Assembly: GCA_021030915.1 (NCBI GenBank)
Contig: JAGEMR010000006.1
Span: 1 to 64,000 of the forward strand
Reading direction: 5' to 3'
Length of the DNA: 64,000 nucleotides
Origin: Astrothelium macrocarpum
Lineage: Eukaryota > Ascomycota > Dothideomycetes > Trypetheliales > Trypetheliaceae
The notes under the pieces are model-generated. The model was not told the origin of the DNA. It ran no database searches and saw only the letters and a list, made by a program, of their open reading frames with translations. Positions 11,375 to 22,114 of this stretch are shown in pieces. The position numbers and the translations under genes are program-made. How positions within the stretch are numbered: the stretch's first letter is position 1; every line of letters starts with the position of its first letter.

Positions 11375-12328
11375 TCATTTTGGCTGAACCCAAGCGACCA
11401 TTTCTTGCTGCTCCTTACTCCATTGGAAGGCGCCTCCTGACCCAACATTGTAGGTGTAGTAATTTTCCGTCCCACCTCTTACCATTGCCCGCCGAAACGT
11501 GATATTGATCCGACCTTGGGTGCTGTCTTTCCCCTTGCGCTTTGGAATACCGTGAAGCCAATTGGATTGGGTGGTCCCTCGCATGACAAGCATATCACCC
11601 GATCCCAAAGGAAGTTTGATGGGCTTTTCAAATTCTATTCCTTCTCCTTGACCCGAGCTACGCGGCTTGTGCTTCATCAGAAAGTCCCGCTTGGCGCCAA
11701 GAGAGAACGATGCTATGGCAGGATTTGGACCAAGAAAGCGCTCATCGTCACTGTGGTAGGAAATCGAGTCGTTGCCATTGGAATAGTAGTTCACCAAACA
11801 GAAATTGAACTTGTGGTCCGTAGAACGCTCGGTAATTTTCCTCAACTGATCGAGGCATCCAGGGATCGGTCGAGGCTTACACTTGTACCTATCCCTCGGT
11901 ATTGGCTTTTTGGTGACAGCATCTAAGAGATTGCCTTCGGTTGAGAAAAAGGAGCTCTCGTCAACACCAAAAACTGTCGTGAAGCGCGGAGTGTTGATTT
12001 GTGTCTCTAACGGACCACGCTTGATCTTGTATTGAACGCGGTAAAAGAATAGTTCTCGCCGTAAAAATTGGAATAGTTCTTTCTCAATCTCTTTTGGGAT
12101 GTATGGCTGATAATATACTACGTCAAGGTCCGGCCGATCATTGATAACACGTCCCTCTGCCGCTGGCGCAAAACCCAGAACGTCTGATATGGAGGCTGAT
12201 AACTGCGGTACAGAGAAAGGATATGTGCCGTGCTCCGAGGGTTTCTCATTTGATGGATCAATGACTTGCGGATCCTTCTGGCTGCGTTGATTTGGCTTAA
12301 AGAAGCCATCTATGGTCCGTTTCATCAT
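11375..12328 (-). CDS. AlkB-like 2-oxoglutarate/Fe(II) dioxygenase (ALKBH2/3 type), 317 aa
   Basis: Single exon. The AlkB fold covers about residues 65-290. Iron ligands are visible as H192-x-D194 (SYHSDDE) and H259 (NWLHGIPK). The 2-oxoglutarate arginine is R273 in GRINITFRR, with the second family arginine at R279. Family members repair 1-methyladenine and 3-methylcytosine in DNA by oxidative demethylation. The N terminus reads MMKRTIDGFFKP; the I-x-x-F-F core resembles a PCNA-interacting peptide, although the usual first Gln is Lys here. Either of the two initial Met codons could be the start. The promoter lies within 260 bp of a MITE. It might act on RNA instead; the ALKBH2/3 grouping rests on length and motif spacing. 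Confidence 0.85.
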   Translation of the reverse strand: MMKRTIDGFFKPNQRSQKDPQVIDPSNEKPSEHGTYPFSVPQLSASISDVLGFAPAAEGRVINDRPDLDVVYYQPYIPKEIEKELFQFLRRELFFYRVQYKIKRGPLETQINTPRFTTVFGVDESSFFSTEGNLLDAVTKKPIPRDRYKCKPRPIPGCLDQLRKITERSTDHKFNFCLVNYYSNGNDSISYHSDDERFLGPNPAIASFSLGAKRDFLMKHKPRSSGQGEGIEFEKPIKLPLGSGDMLVMRGTTQSNWLHGIPKRKGKDSTQGRINITFRRAMVRGGTENYYTYNVGSGGAFQWSKEQQEMVAWVQPK

Positions 12329-14007
12329 ATGAATAGTGACAGAAAGTTAAACAGAGTAATTCTTGTCATTAATGGATGAAAATTCCAAATGCATCTCCAA
12401 GTATCTACAGAGAATTGAAAGAGCTAAGTACTCACCTACCTTACCCACTCCGTACGACGCGTCTTTGCGCTTGGTAATGACGTATGTCGTGTTTTTCAAC
12501 CCCGGAGAGCTCGGCTTAGTGGTGCGCCTCCTGCGCCAAAGGCTTTCAACCCGCGCGCCACAGTATCGTACCAGGGTTTTTCGATAGAGTCGACCACGGT
12601 GAAATGGGACAGATCACGAAATGGGACACCGGGTCAAAATTCGGAAATTTTCAAATCTTAATAACTTTGTCAAAAGCAAATGTTTTTAGATGCATTTTAT
12701 ATCATTAAAAAATTAAGATTGAGAGCTATTTAATAATCTATTTTTTTTTAAATTGAACAAATATTGACAAAATTATTTGAATTCAAAATTTCAAAGATTT
12801 TGATTTTCCTATACCAAAGTTTTGTCAAATCTGATAAGATAAAAAATCTTTTCAGCAATTTTGACCCGGTGTCCCATTTCGTGATCTGTCCCATTTCACC
12901 GTGGTCGACTCTATGCCAATTAATCCCTTTGTTCCCTCCGCAGCGTATGAGGCCTAAGAAACTCTTTGATAGATTGAAGAGGTTACGCACACTCAGCACA
13001 GCTATCCACAAGATTTCAAGAATACTAAAGGCAATATACGGACAGATTGGTGATAGAATTACGGGTTTTGTTTTACGAATCCGTGGTCGAATATACATAT
13101 CTCAAAGCCAGGTAGTGCGTACCACAGCTTAGCAGCTCTGATATTATCGTGTTAGTAGTCGCATCTACGACGTCTTTATCATCGTTGAAAATTACGACAG
13201 GCTTCCTCTTTGGTTTTCCTTTCGCATTTTCTCGAATCCCATTGTCCTAATGAGCCTGTTCACTCTTTGTTTAACGCATCGTTACCTAGTCGCCCATCTT
13301 GTCTCTCTCACATTAAAAAACAGTAGACATCAAATGCCAATACCTGTCGTCGCATACTGCTCAATTCGCTAGCGACAACTCAAAGTCCTCATAGAGATCA
13401 ACCGGTGCCTGAATCGGTGATTCCATTGATACGTGTCAGACCAAATTGTCCAGCTCAAACCAAGAAGTATTACAACGGTGACAGCGTCATAATACAGTAC
13501 GGCAAGACGTTGACGCAGTATCCTCCAATCTTGTGACTCTTGCCATACAATTGCTATTGTGTACTCTCACGGTTTTCCTGCCGAGAGCACATTCGACTCA
13601 GGTAAGGTCAGCCTTGTTCGTCCATTCAATGAATGATCGCGCATGCAAGATAGTTCCAAATGCGATTCAAGTCTAGATTCTCTCTTGTCTGGTCTTATTG
13701 TGGAACATGGTTTCATTGAGATAAGTAGAGCAATTCTGCAACAAAGACATATGGCAGCTCTTCCATACAAAGACTTTCTTATAATAGTGGCGTACATCTT
13801 GAATGCACCACTAAAGATTTGTAATTTTAATGTATTGTCCACTAGATTCTTTCATTTGCCTGCATCGGTGCAAAGCCTTGCCACTTCTTGGTCGATTTGG
13901 TTGCCGTAGGCGTTCGTCCAAACCGTCACCATGCTAATCACCCATCTTGAGCCTTATTTTTATATTTTTTATTTTTGCAATCCTTATCAGTTTAACTCTT
14001 GGTAGAA
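12329..14007. other. Intergenic interval carrying a MITE
   Basis: No supported gene. It contains the MITE at 12587-12911. Short opposing frames at 12748-13132 and 13567-13909 overlap the MITE or have no protein-like character. The AT-rich tract at 13955-13990 precedes the next gene. Confidence 0.55.
12587..12911. mobile_element. 325-bp MITE with perfect 55-bp terminal inverted repeats
   Basis: The left end, GAGTCGACCACGGTG..., at 12587-12641 is the exact reverse complement of 12857-12911 over 55 bases, with no mismatch. The element is flanked by TA on both sides (12585-12586 and 12912-12913), as expected for Tc1/mariner-type target-site duplication. Each repeat contains GAAATGGGACA twice. 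The interior is very AT-rich and shows partial symmetry (CTTTGTCAAA on the left, AAGTTTTGTCAA on the right). There is no transposase frame. Identical ends suggest recent mobilisation in trans, or selection on the ends. Confidence 0.88.
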
Positions 14008-15437
14008 ATGCACCTACTTTCTGCAAGGCAACAATGTGCGAGTGGAACATCGTACTACACATGCTCCTCTGAACCGCAATTCAAAGGCTGCTGCTCTGTA
14101 GATCTATGCAGTCCTTCAGGATGTCCGGATGACGAACCAAAATCCCAAGGTGTACGGACGACAACAATCGAGAAGAGTGGCAGCGAGTCTCATACGTCGA
14201 CTGCATCAAAGGCCTTAGGCAGTACCATACGATCCACTACTTCAGATCGTATGTCCATAGTGGCCACAAGTTTGCAGAGAACCTCCGTATCGTCGAAGCC
14301 CACAGAAACTTTAACCAAGTCGTTATCAAGTTCCTTTGGGTCTCCGGTCTCGTCTTCTCATCCTACAGTGTTTTTACCAACGCAATCTACTGCCCTTCCT
14401 TCGTCACAATTCATCTCGCCGTCTCCCGTTTCTACCGCTACTTCGTCACCACACGCTACAAGCCTTACCTCTTCCCCTACTCCAACAACAGTGTCAGCAA
14501 AATCTTCTCCTGGCGGCATCGCTGGAGGCGTGGTCGGAGGAGTATCAGTTTTTGCGTTCCTCGGCGTATTCTTTTTTTTCCTCCTTCATAAAAAGAGGAG
14601 ACGTCGAAGGAATACTTTAACATCCCTATCTCCTTTGGGTAAGTCAACCGTGAAATCGCAGCCAGCAAGGATGGAAATGGAGGCGCCGAAACCCTATTTC
14701 GCGTACGACAGTAAGTTCTCCAATCGTAAATTTCAAGGTTATTTAGGTAACATTTTGCAGCACATCATCGTGACGACAGCGGACGACTTCACCAAACTAG
14801 TTCATATTCTCCGAAAGGTCTCGTACTCAAGGGATGGTCACAGCACCGACCAGACGGCGACGAAGCCGCTAATAAATTACCCTTCATTCCAAGGCCCCCA
14901 CCAAAGGAAGTCTTTGAAAGGTCCACTGTGGAGGATCGATCTTGTGGGTCGCCCCAGTCCGAGCAGGGTATTTCTCGGACTCCCTCAGCAACTTCTGGAT
15001 TTATCCCTATTAGTATGGGCGATCGGCGGGAAGAAGCTCCTCTCCCTGCACCGACGCACAACATGCCAGGTCCGCTGGGTTGGCTTGATGAGATCCTTGA
15101 TCAGACGCATACTGTACAAGATTTCCAAACTTTTACATCGTCAGCTCCGAGGTCACCGGAGCAAGTGTCTAAAGAGTCTTCGGCAAGGCCAGTTCGAAGG
15201 ATTCCATCCCAGGCATCAGATTTTTCTCGAAGGAGTGCATCATCAAAACCCTCACCGTTGGACAACAGGCCTGAGCTTACACAGCGTACGTGGAGTACAT
15301 CGAGCAGTCCTACATTGGGTAGATTTCCTAGCCTTTTTCGAAGCTTCAAGCAGGAACGAGCCCCGAAAAAACAAAGTCCAACGAGGATTCCTAGACTGAC
15401 TAGCGATACAGCAGCCTTTTCCAATAATTTTCGTTAA
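14008..15437 (+). CDS. Single-pass membrane protein with Cys-rich N terminus and Ser/Thr-rich ectodomain, 459 aa
   Basis: Exons 14008-14710 and 14761-15437 (intron GTAAGT...TGCAG, 50 bp; phase kept). Residues ~9-40 hold a Cys-rich block ending GCCSVDLC-x5-C. A long Ser/Thr/Pro-rich region follows (residues ~45-170, probably O-glycosylated). Next is one membrane helix (about 172-197: GGIAGGVVGGV, then a Phe/Leu run) closed by HKKRRRRR, and a ~260-residue cytoplasmic tail rich in Ser, Pro and Arg. The layout resembles fungal cell-surface sensors of the WSC/Mid2 type, though no WSC domain is recognised. No signal peptide is visible after the ATG, so the true start may lie in an upstream exon I could not place. 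Downstream, 15440-15660 reads like coding sequence broken by stops and a frameshift, so the C terminus may be truncated. Confidence 0.68.
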
Positions 15438-16958
15438 CCGAGACCCAGTGACACTCTTTGAAATTTGCGACGGTCTGCTGAAAAAGTCACAAGCCCGACA
15501 CTGCATCGACGGTTGACTGGAGAAAACCTATTGGGGACCCCACAGATGTCTTTGTAGCTCAATGTCAGACGCCACCGGCACTTACAGACGCACCACGGGG
15601 ATTCTAGAAAGACTCGAAACAGTCGTTCGATTGGACGTCCATCAAAGAGGAATCGGAAGCCTTGCCGGCACCCGTCGGTGAGTTACCCTCTCACTTTTTG
15701 TGAATATTACTTAAAATCATTACAATCACTCTGCACCGTCTGCACAGGCCTCGGGCTTTCTGTCAACAAAATGGCAATGTCTTGGATTTTATGAAAGGGG
15801 TATTTACCTAGCACACAATACGCGTACAGAAAACCCTATTAGAGATAAGAATTTCGCGAGGCTCGGGCATGACAGTGCCTCGAGACAAAGGGGCTTAAAC
15901 CTTGCCACGGCCGTGCAAAAGCCGCTGTCCAATGTGGGGACCCGTACCTGAAAATCCACAAACCCAAAATCTCGCTCCTACATTCAATCAAAGCTTGAGA
16001 TAAAGGGAGAGATATCGCAAATAAGCAGGTTCCTGGTAACTCAGCTTGGTTTTGCCGCACCGACGCGTGATAAGACCCGCATGAGCTGGTCTTAGCATGA
16101 TATTGCATGACTTGGGAGGCTAAAGTTAGATCCCTTATCGCATGGTGCTATCCACTTACCTGAGTCGAGATAGTCGCGTTAATGACGCACATTGCGGGCA
16201 CATTCCGGCCACATTTTAATATTGCTTGTTCATTGTGTTGACGACATTAGCGATCTCATTAGGCTTGGGATAGCCGCAGCGCCCCAAATTAGATCCATCA
16301 TCTGCATTCGCAAGTTTTCCCTCGGTAGATGACCATTCACACCGATCAGGAAGGACCCAGCACGACAGTAAATGTACAGTCACTGCTTCTTTTTCCTAGG
16401 GTACCATTCGGAGCTGGGGAAACAAGATTCCAACATATCGTGCTAGGGTCGGCCCTTTACCCTATGCGCGCACGGTTTCGAACTCCTTGTCATAAGCAAG
16501 GCCCAAATACGTAAGCCCCCTCCATAGTCTTTGGTGGTTTGGCCCCGATGATCAGGATAGCTCGTCGACACCGATGCGTGTCTCTCTATTTCAATTTTAC
16601 TGGAAATGGTTAGGCTCGTCTTGTCGAATGTAGAGCTGCCTTCTGGGGATAGCGGCAAGCTATCAAGAGTCAGTCAAGCGCAGCATCCTTTATGCGGGTG
16701 CGAGCAGCTCCGACATGCATTCCCCACCGTGCCTCGTACCTGGCCACCATCTTGGATGAACAATGGACATGCTTGAATTAGTTGCAGTCGTGAACGCCTT
16801 GTATTGGCTCCGCAGCGATACCCCAAGTTGCAGATAAGCTCCCCTGCTAGAAATTTCCCGAGCAAGCTTTCGTAAAGTTGCCTACAAAAGAACGGCAGCT
16901 CCACCGAGTAAGTAAGGTTTTGTCTGTAGGGCATCTTTCAGCCTCTTAGTTACTTAAT
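15438..16958. other. Intergenic interval with possible decayed coding tail
   Basis: At 15500-15690 one frame is protein-like apart from a single TAG (it includes DWTSIKEESEALPAPVG). A neighbouring frame is also partly protein-like. This could be the degenerated C terminus of the preceding membrane-protein gene. The rest holds no supported gene and ends in the promoter of the sedolisin at 16959. Confidence 0.4.
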
Positions 16959-19070
16959 ATGTACTATTCACTCTTTTTCACTGCTGCGTTGGCGGCTGGC
17001 GTTGCTGCTTCTCCTTTTGTTCCTCATGTTGTTCATGAAAAACGTAGTGGTACCCCCCATGGATGGATCAAGCGGTCACACCTTCAGCGAAATGCAATTC
17101 TGCCCATGAAGGTTGGCTTGAAGCAGAGCAACCTGGAACGAGGATACGAATATCTTAATGACGTATCTCACCCTGCCTCTCCGAATTTTGGAAAGCACTG
17201 GAGCGCAAAACAAGTTGCAGAGACCTTTGCCCCAAGGTAAATGACCATTAGTTGTATCACGCGACTTGCTATTTGGGATGCTAAGCTTCTACTAGTGAAG
17301 AGACAGTGGATGCTGTTAAACTATGGCTTGCGGAGTCAGGATTCGACGATACTCGTGTCAAGCTTTCACAAGGCCTAAATTGGCTGGAATTCAACGCCAC
17401 GGTTTCTGAGGCCGAGGACTTGTTAAGGACAAGGTACAACATCTATCATCATGATGCTACCGGTCAACCACACGTCGCTTGTGAAAGCTACAGCTTGCCT
17501 GCCCATGTCCAACCTCACGTAGACTTTATCGTACCCACAGTTCACTTTGACGCCAAGCCAGAGCCTCAGCCGAAGGACAAGAAGCGTGGCGTCGACAAGC
17601 GAGCTCTCAGGAAGAGACAAATTGATAATGGAGCGAACAAGCCGGGAAATGTTGTCAAGCCTGGTCCACGGAGTGGATGGCTACCCAAACTTGGTCGCAT
17701 GCTTCCTAACGCCAACAGCATTATCAAGCAGCTTGAGGAGTGTGATGAGCAGATTGTACCAAACTGTTTACGAGCGCTTTATAGGTTTCCCGCCAACAAT
17801 ACACCAAACTCAGCAAACAGTTACGGCATTGTGGAGTACACGCCAGAGGCCTACGTTCCCTCAGATCTGGACATGTTCTTCAGGAACTTTTCTCCTAGTC
17901 AAGTTGGAGATAGGCCAATTACTGACTTGATTGATGGCGCCGTCGTCCAGCAGACAAACATGAGTTTCGACTTCAACGGTGAATCAGATCTTGATCTGGA
18001 ATACGCTTTGACCTTGGTAGATCCCCAACCTGTTACCCTGTACCAAGCTGGTGACCTCGTCGAGGGTGCTTCCTTCAACAACTTCTTGGATGCCATCGAT
18101 GGCTCATACTGTACTTTCGAAGGTGGAGATGACCCAACTCAGGATGCGGTTTATCCAGATCCTCTACCAGGTGGTTACAAAGGCCCTGAAAATTGCGGTG
18201 GCTTTGCTGCTACCAAGGTCATCTCAACTTCTTACGGCTACAACGAACACGATCTGACGCCGTTCTATGAGGAACGACAGTGCAGTGAATACATGAAGCT
18301 TGGTCTGCAGGGAACCACCATTTTGTATTCATCGGGTGACTACGGTACGTTTGCAACAAAAATACTATAGTTTCCAGTTCGTTCACTTACTAATTCTGGG
18401 TTCAGGCGTCGCTGGAAACGGCGGTGAGTGCATTGCTGCCAACGGCTCTTACATTGACGGCAACCTTGGTGGCCGTTTCAACCCCTCGTTTCCTGGAGTA
18501 TGTCCCTATGTGACATCTGTCGGAGCCACTCAGGTCAAGAACAACACCAATATTGTAACGGATCTAGCAACTGGTGTCCAGCCTGAACAGGCTTGCGAAA
18601 CCGTCATCTTTAGCGGAGGTGGCTTCAGTAACGTTTTTGCCCTGCCTTCCTACCAGGCGGATGCTGTCAATTCCTACTTGACCAACTTCCCTCCACCTTA
18701 CGGTGCTGACAAGTTCAACAACTCTGGCACGTCCCGAGCCATTCCTGACGTTTCTGCCAATGGCGCAAACTACGTCATTGCTATTGACGGGGAATTTGGC
18801 CTTGTGTACGGCACAAGTGCTTCATCGCCGACCTTTGGATCTGTGATTACGCTCATTAACGGTAAGCGGTATGACGCTGGAAAATCTTCTGTTGGATTCT
18901 TGAACCCGACTCTGTATGCGAACCCTGACGTCTTGAATGACATTACTGAGGGAGACAATCCTGGTTGCGCGACTTCTGGATTCGCAACTGCACCTGGATG
19001 GGATCCTGTCACGGGCTTAGGTACGCCCAACTATCCCAAGCTATTGAAGCTCTTCTTGTCTCTTCCATGA
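16959..19070 (+). CDS. Secreted sedolisin (S53 tripeptidyl-peptidase-like), 663 aa
   Basis: Three exons (16959-17236, 17296-18344 and 18406-19070) with phase-consistent GT/AG introns of 59 and 61 bp. A signal peptide is followed by the S53 pro-domain (about residues 35-190). A basic linker with several KR/KKR sites (about 190-212) is where Kex2-type cleavage could release the mature enzyme. Catalytic residues of the Glu-Asp-Ser triad are visible as E322 and D326 (GESDLDLEY), with S580 in GTSASSP. The oxyanion-hole Asp is D441 in SSGDYG. C-terminal Asp residues in NDITEGD and GWDPVTG fit the calcium site. The family works at acid pH, removing tripeptides or cutting internally; the exact specificity is not readable. 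It may act with the second sedolisin and the carboxypeptidase downstream. Confidence 0.93.
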
Positions 19071-20022
19071 GCGGAATGGGAGGCAGTTTTGTACCCAGAC
19101 CTAGATCTCATTACCATTCACCTGTACATGAAGTAATGTTTTGAAACATAGTCTTACCAATTGATCAAATACATTTCTTTGTGAGCCTTCCTCCCTTGCT
19201 CTGCACCACCATGAGCCTGGTGAGCGGATAGTCCAAATCTATGCTTATGCGACATGCCACTGTAAGGTTTGCAAGCTTTGTTCCAGAATTTGTTACTGGA
19301 GTAGAGCTAATATCTGATGTGATTCACCATGTGTCTCCAACCTTCCAGTTGGCAAACTCCCTCCATCGTGGATTGTAATTCGGAGAAAGCGTCTGAAAAA
19401 GATTATTGTTTTTTTGGGACACAGCGAGCACTCTTTTACAAAAAAATTTAAATTGCATTAGAAATCTAGAAATGTGTACTGGTATCGCAATGAATATTCC
19501 GACTTTTTAGTTTTTAATGTATATGGTATTCATGTTTTAAATGAGCAGTTCGGAAGCCTCATAATCTCCCTGCATTACTAGGCTAGGAAGTGGATCGGTA
19601 GAGTAGGGCGTATTTAAGAACTTCCGGCATTTCGATCTTACTATTTCACAAATCAATTTCATATTGAGATCAAACCGCTCCTCTTGTTTAGTCTCAAGTG
19701 ACTGGATCATTGTATGAATGCCGTCTTGAACCCGAGCAAGTACCTCGATGTTGCTCTTGAGAAATCGTATATTCTGGTTTGGTTTTTTAACAGCCTGGAG
19801 GGTTGCTATGCTTCTGATGAGGTATCCTCTTATCCATCAAGCAATAACAAACACAATCGGGGTGCTCTCTTAAGAGCAACCCCCAAAGATCCTTGCCTGA
19901 ATTCAAGACAGGTTCCAAGATGATTCGCTTGGAGACTTGATCTCTACACAAACTAATCTTTGTATTGTCCATATCCTTCACAAGCCCCTTGAGTAGCCGA
20001 GCAGACGACAAGCGCCAGCTCA
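19071..20022. other. Intergenic interval
   Basis: AT-rich, with short unsupported frames only. It contains the 3' flank of the first sedolisin and the downstream flank of the minus-strand gene that ends at 20023. Confidence 0.5.
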
Positions 20023-20898
20023 TTAGGCAGACGATCTGCGCAGCACCAACAGTATACTCCTTCTCCCGTCCCACTCCTCCCCCTCCCTCCTCGTAACCGT
20101 AAACCCATGCTTCGCCTTCCTCTCTCCCCTTCTCAACACCTCCTCATTATACCCCCTCACCCTAATCCCCACACTCCCGGTCCTCTTTAGCGCCTGCAGC
20201 CAGGCCTCCTCCTCCCGCTCATCCTCCTTCTCCCTCACCACCCTCAGCATCCTCACCGCCAAAAACCGCTCGACGTCCATGTCTTCATCCTCTCGGAACG
20301 CCGCCACCGTTCCTGTCCGTTGATTACGGTATGCGAAGTACTGTAGTCGTAGCTCCTCAAGCGCTGTGTCTGGATCCATGAGACACGATACGAACTCTCG
20401 CACGGGAGGCCACCAGCAGTCGCGTGGCGCGTGGAGGGATGTTGGCGCAGGATGGAAGGTGGGTGGGGTGAAGAGCAGGGTTTCGATCGGAGGGCGGATG
20501 GTAATGGTACGGAGGGTCAGAGCGGTGGTGAGGAAGGTGGAGAGGGGACGCCATTGGATGAAGCTGTTGACGAAAGAGGGGAGCGGGAGGGGGTCGTAGA
20601 AGGTGAGAGAGCGGAGGAGGAGGAGGTGGGAAGAGGGGAGCGAGGAGAAGAAGGAAAGAATGGATTGTGGGTAGGCGTGGAGGATGAGGGTGTTGGAACC
20701 GTAGAGGATGGGGAGGGTTTCCGAGTAGACGAGTTTGCTGGTGCGTAGAATGGACAGGTCGACTTGGGGGCTGCAATCGCTCTCGAATTGGCATAGATTT
20801 TTGATTAGCAGGTTGTATTGGAGGTAGAAGCCACCAGGAGGACAAAGGATCTCGCGGTAAATCTGTTCGCGAAGCTCGCGAGGAAGTGAGAGCAACAT
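20023..20898 (-). CDS. F-box/2EXR-like domain protein, 291 aa
   Basis: The single exon starts MLLSLPRELREQIYREIL. This short LPxE(I/L)RxxIY motif opens many fungal F-box-like or 2EXR proteins. It is followed by a helix-rich region with LRTSKLVYSETLPILYG, where such proteins usually have an 'R-x-C/S-x-x-I-Y-x-E' block. The remainder is Leu/Arg-rich without catalytic motifs. F-box-like proteins act as substrate adaptors of SCF ubiquitin ligases, but many fungal 2EXR proteins have no known role. The gene spans a skewed GC island: the + strand is C-rich at 20040-20290 and G-rich at 20400-20740. Because of this skew, long frames open on the opposite strand too; these look like shadows. Confidence 0.68.
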   Translation of the reverse strand: MLLSLPRELREQIYREILCPPGGFYLQYNLLIKNLCQFESDCSPQVDLSILRTSKLVYSETLPILYGSNTLILHAYPQSILSFFSSLPSSHLLLLRSLTFYDPLPLPSFVNSFIQWRPLSTFLTTALTLRTITIRPPIETLLFTPPTFHPAPTSLHAPRDCWWPPVREFVSCLMDPDTALEELRLQYFAYRNQRTGTVAAFREDEDMDVERFLAVRMLRVVREKEDEREEEAWLQALKRTGSVGIRVRGYNEEVLRRGERKAKHGFTVTRREGEEWDGRRSILLVLRRSSA

Positions 20899-22114
20899 GT
20901 TTATTTACTCAAAGCATGGTATTTACGACGAAAGGTATGCACATCCAAATGAAAAGATGAAAGAAGACCGTTTCACAACGCAGGATTTCTTAGCTCTGTT
21001 GCCTAAAGATTCTCCCGCCTCCTACATTCAATGTTCGACAACGTGGGGCATCGAGAACGTTCACAAAGGAACCGGTCAACAACAGCTGATGCTATGTGCG
21101 ACTTTTTACGCTCCGTGTCTCTCTATCCATTCTAACAAACAAAGAGACCCTTGGGCTTATCCGTGTTCTTGAATCTATCCTTACCATCCTTGGCGACTCA
21201 GATCTCTCCCATGGAAATTGCTGGGAATATTCTTCGCTCGGGTTGTCGATCCTTTGGATCGCAGGATTCTAGAGGAAGATCATGGGGCTTCCTTAATTTT
21301 TTTACCACCTACTGCTACGCCGCACACGGCGCATTCGGCGACACCGCAGATGTAGTGCTACACTGCCATGCGGGATAAAACGGTAAAACGTTGGGCATGG
21401 AGAATCTCTGTACAACCAGAGACGATGACAGACGCATCAACGCCCACAGCCTTGAAATTAGGATTCAAAGATGGTTTAATTGAAAGCCTTCAAAGGCTTA
21501 TGGCATGTCATACCAAAGTATCCGTCTGATACCGTGGCCGGTGCTCGTTGGCCTGACCGCCACACGAAAATGCGGACTCCTGAGCAAGGAGCACACCCGC
21601 CGATCTGCGTTTCGAAACAGTCAAACGCGTCTAATCCAAGGCCAATGGCGCCACATAGATCATCAGAGCCACTGCACTGTAGGAACCGCCGTCTCAGCTT
21701 GACCCAGGTGCCTAGCCGTGCCAGGCCGGATATCGGTGCGTTTAATGGGTCGTGTGCTGGGGCACAGCGAATCTGTGCAAGACTGTCTCCACCCTAGCAA
21801 TTTCCTACTCGCCATATCAATCTTTTTGCCTCTTGTCCTTGTTGTCAGACGTCTTGGCATAATCATGCAGGAATTATTTAGGCGCAGCGACTCCCGGAAT
21901 GAAGGTAAGCCCCTATCTTGGTGCTATCATTCATTCAGGGTGAAATCTGTTGTGAATGAATAGAAGCTTCAAGTATTTGTGGTATTATCGTCAGTCTTTA
22001 TTTTGTTTGTTCAATCCTGAAATTAATGTTTATTCAAAAAATCCCTGAGAATTGATTACAAAAAAAAGAGACACTCATTTTTGAGAGCACTTGAGCACCA
22101 GAGAGCAGAAATTC
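20899..22114. other. Intergenic interval before sedolisin 2
   Basis: Several frames of 60-105 codons occur on both strands, but none has convincing composition or motifs. The last ~150 bp are AT-rich and are the likely promoter of the sedolisin at 22115. Confidence 0.5.

Noticed and set aside
12748..13132. Opposing 116- and 122-codon frames
   Set aside because: They run across the AT-rich interior and right end of the MITE on both strands, so they reflect AT-rich inverted sequence, not genes.
5330..15775. 17-bp identity TCTGTCAACAAAATGGC at ~5330 and ~15757
   Set aside because: No extended similarity around it; one such match is not surprising in a 64-kb window.
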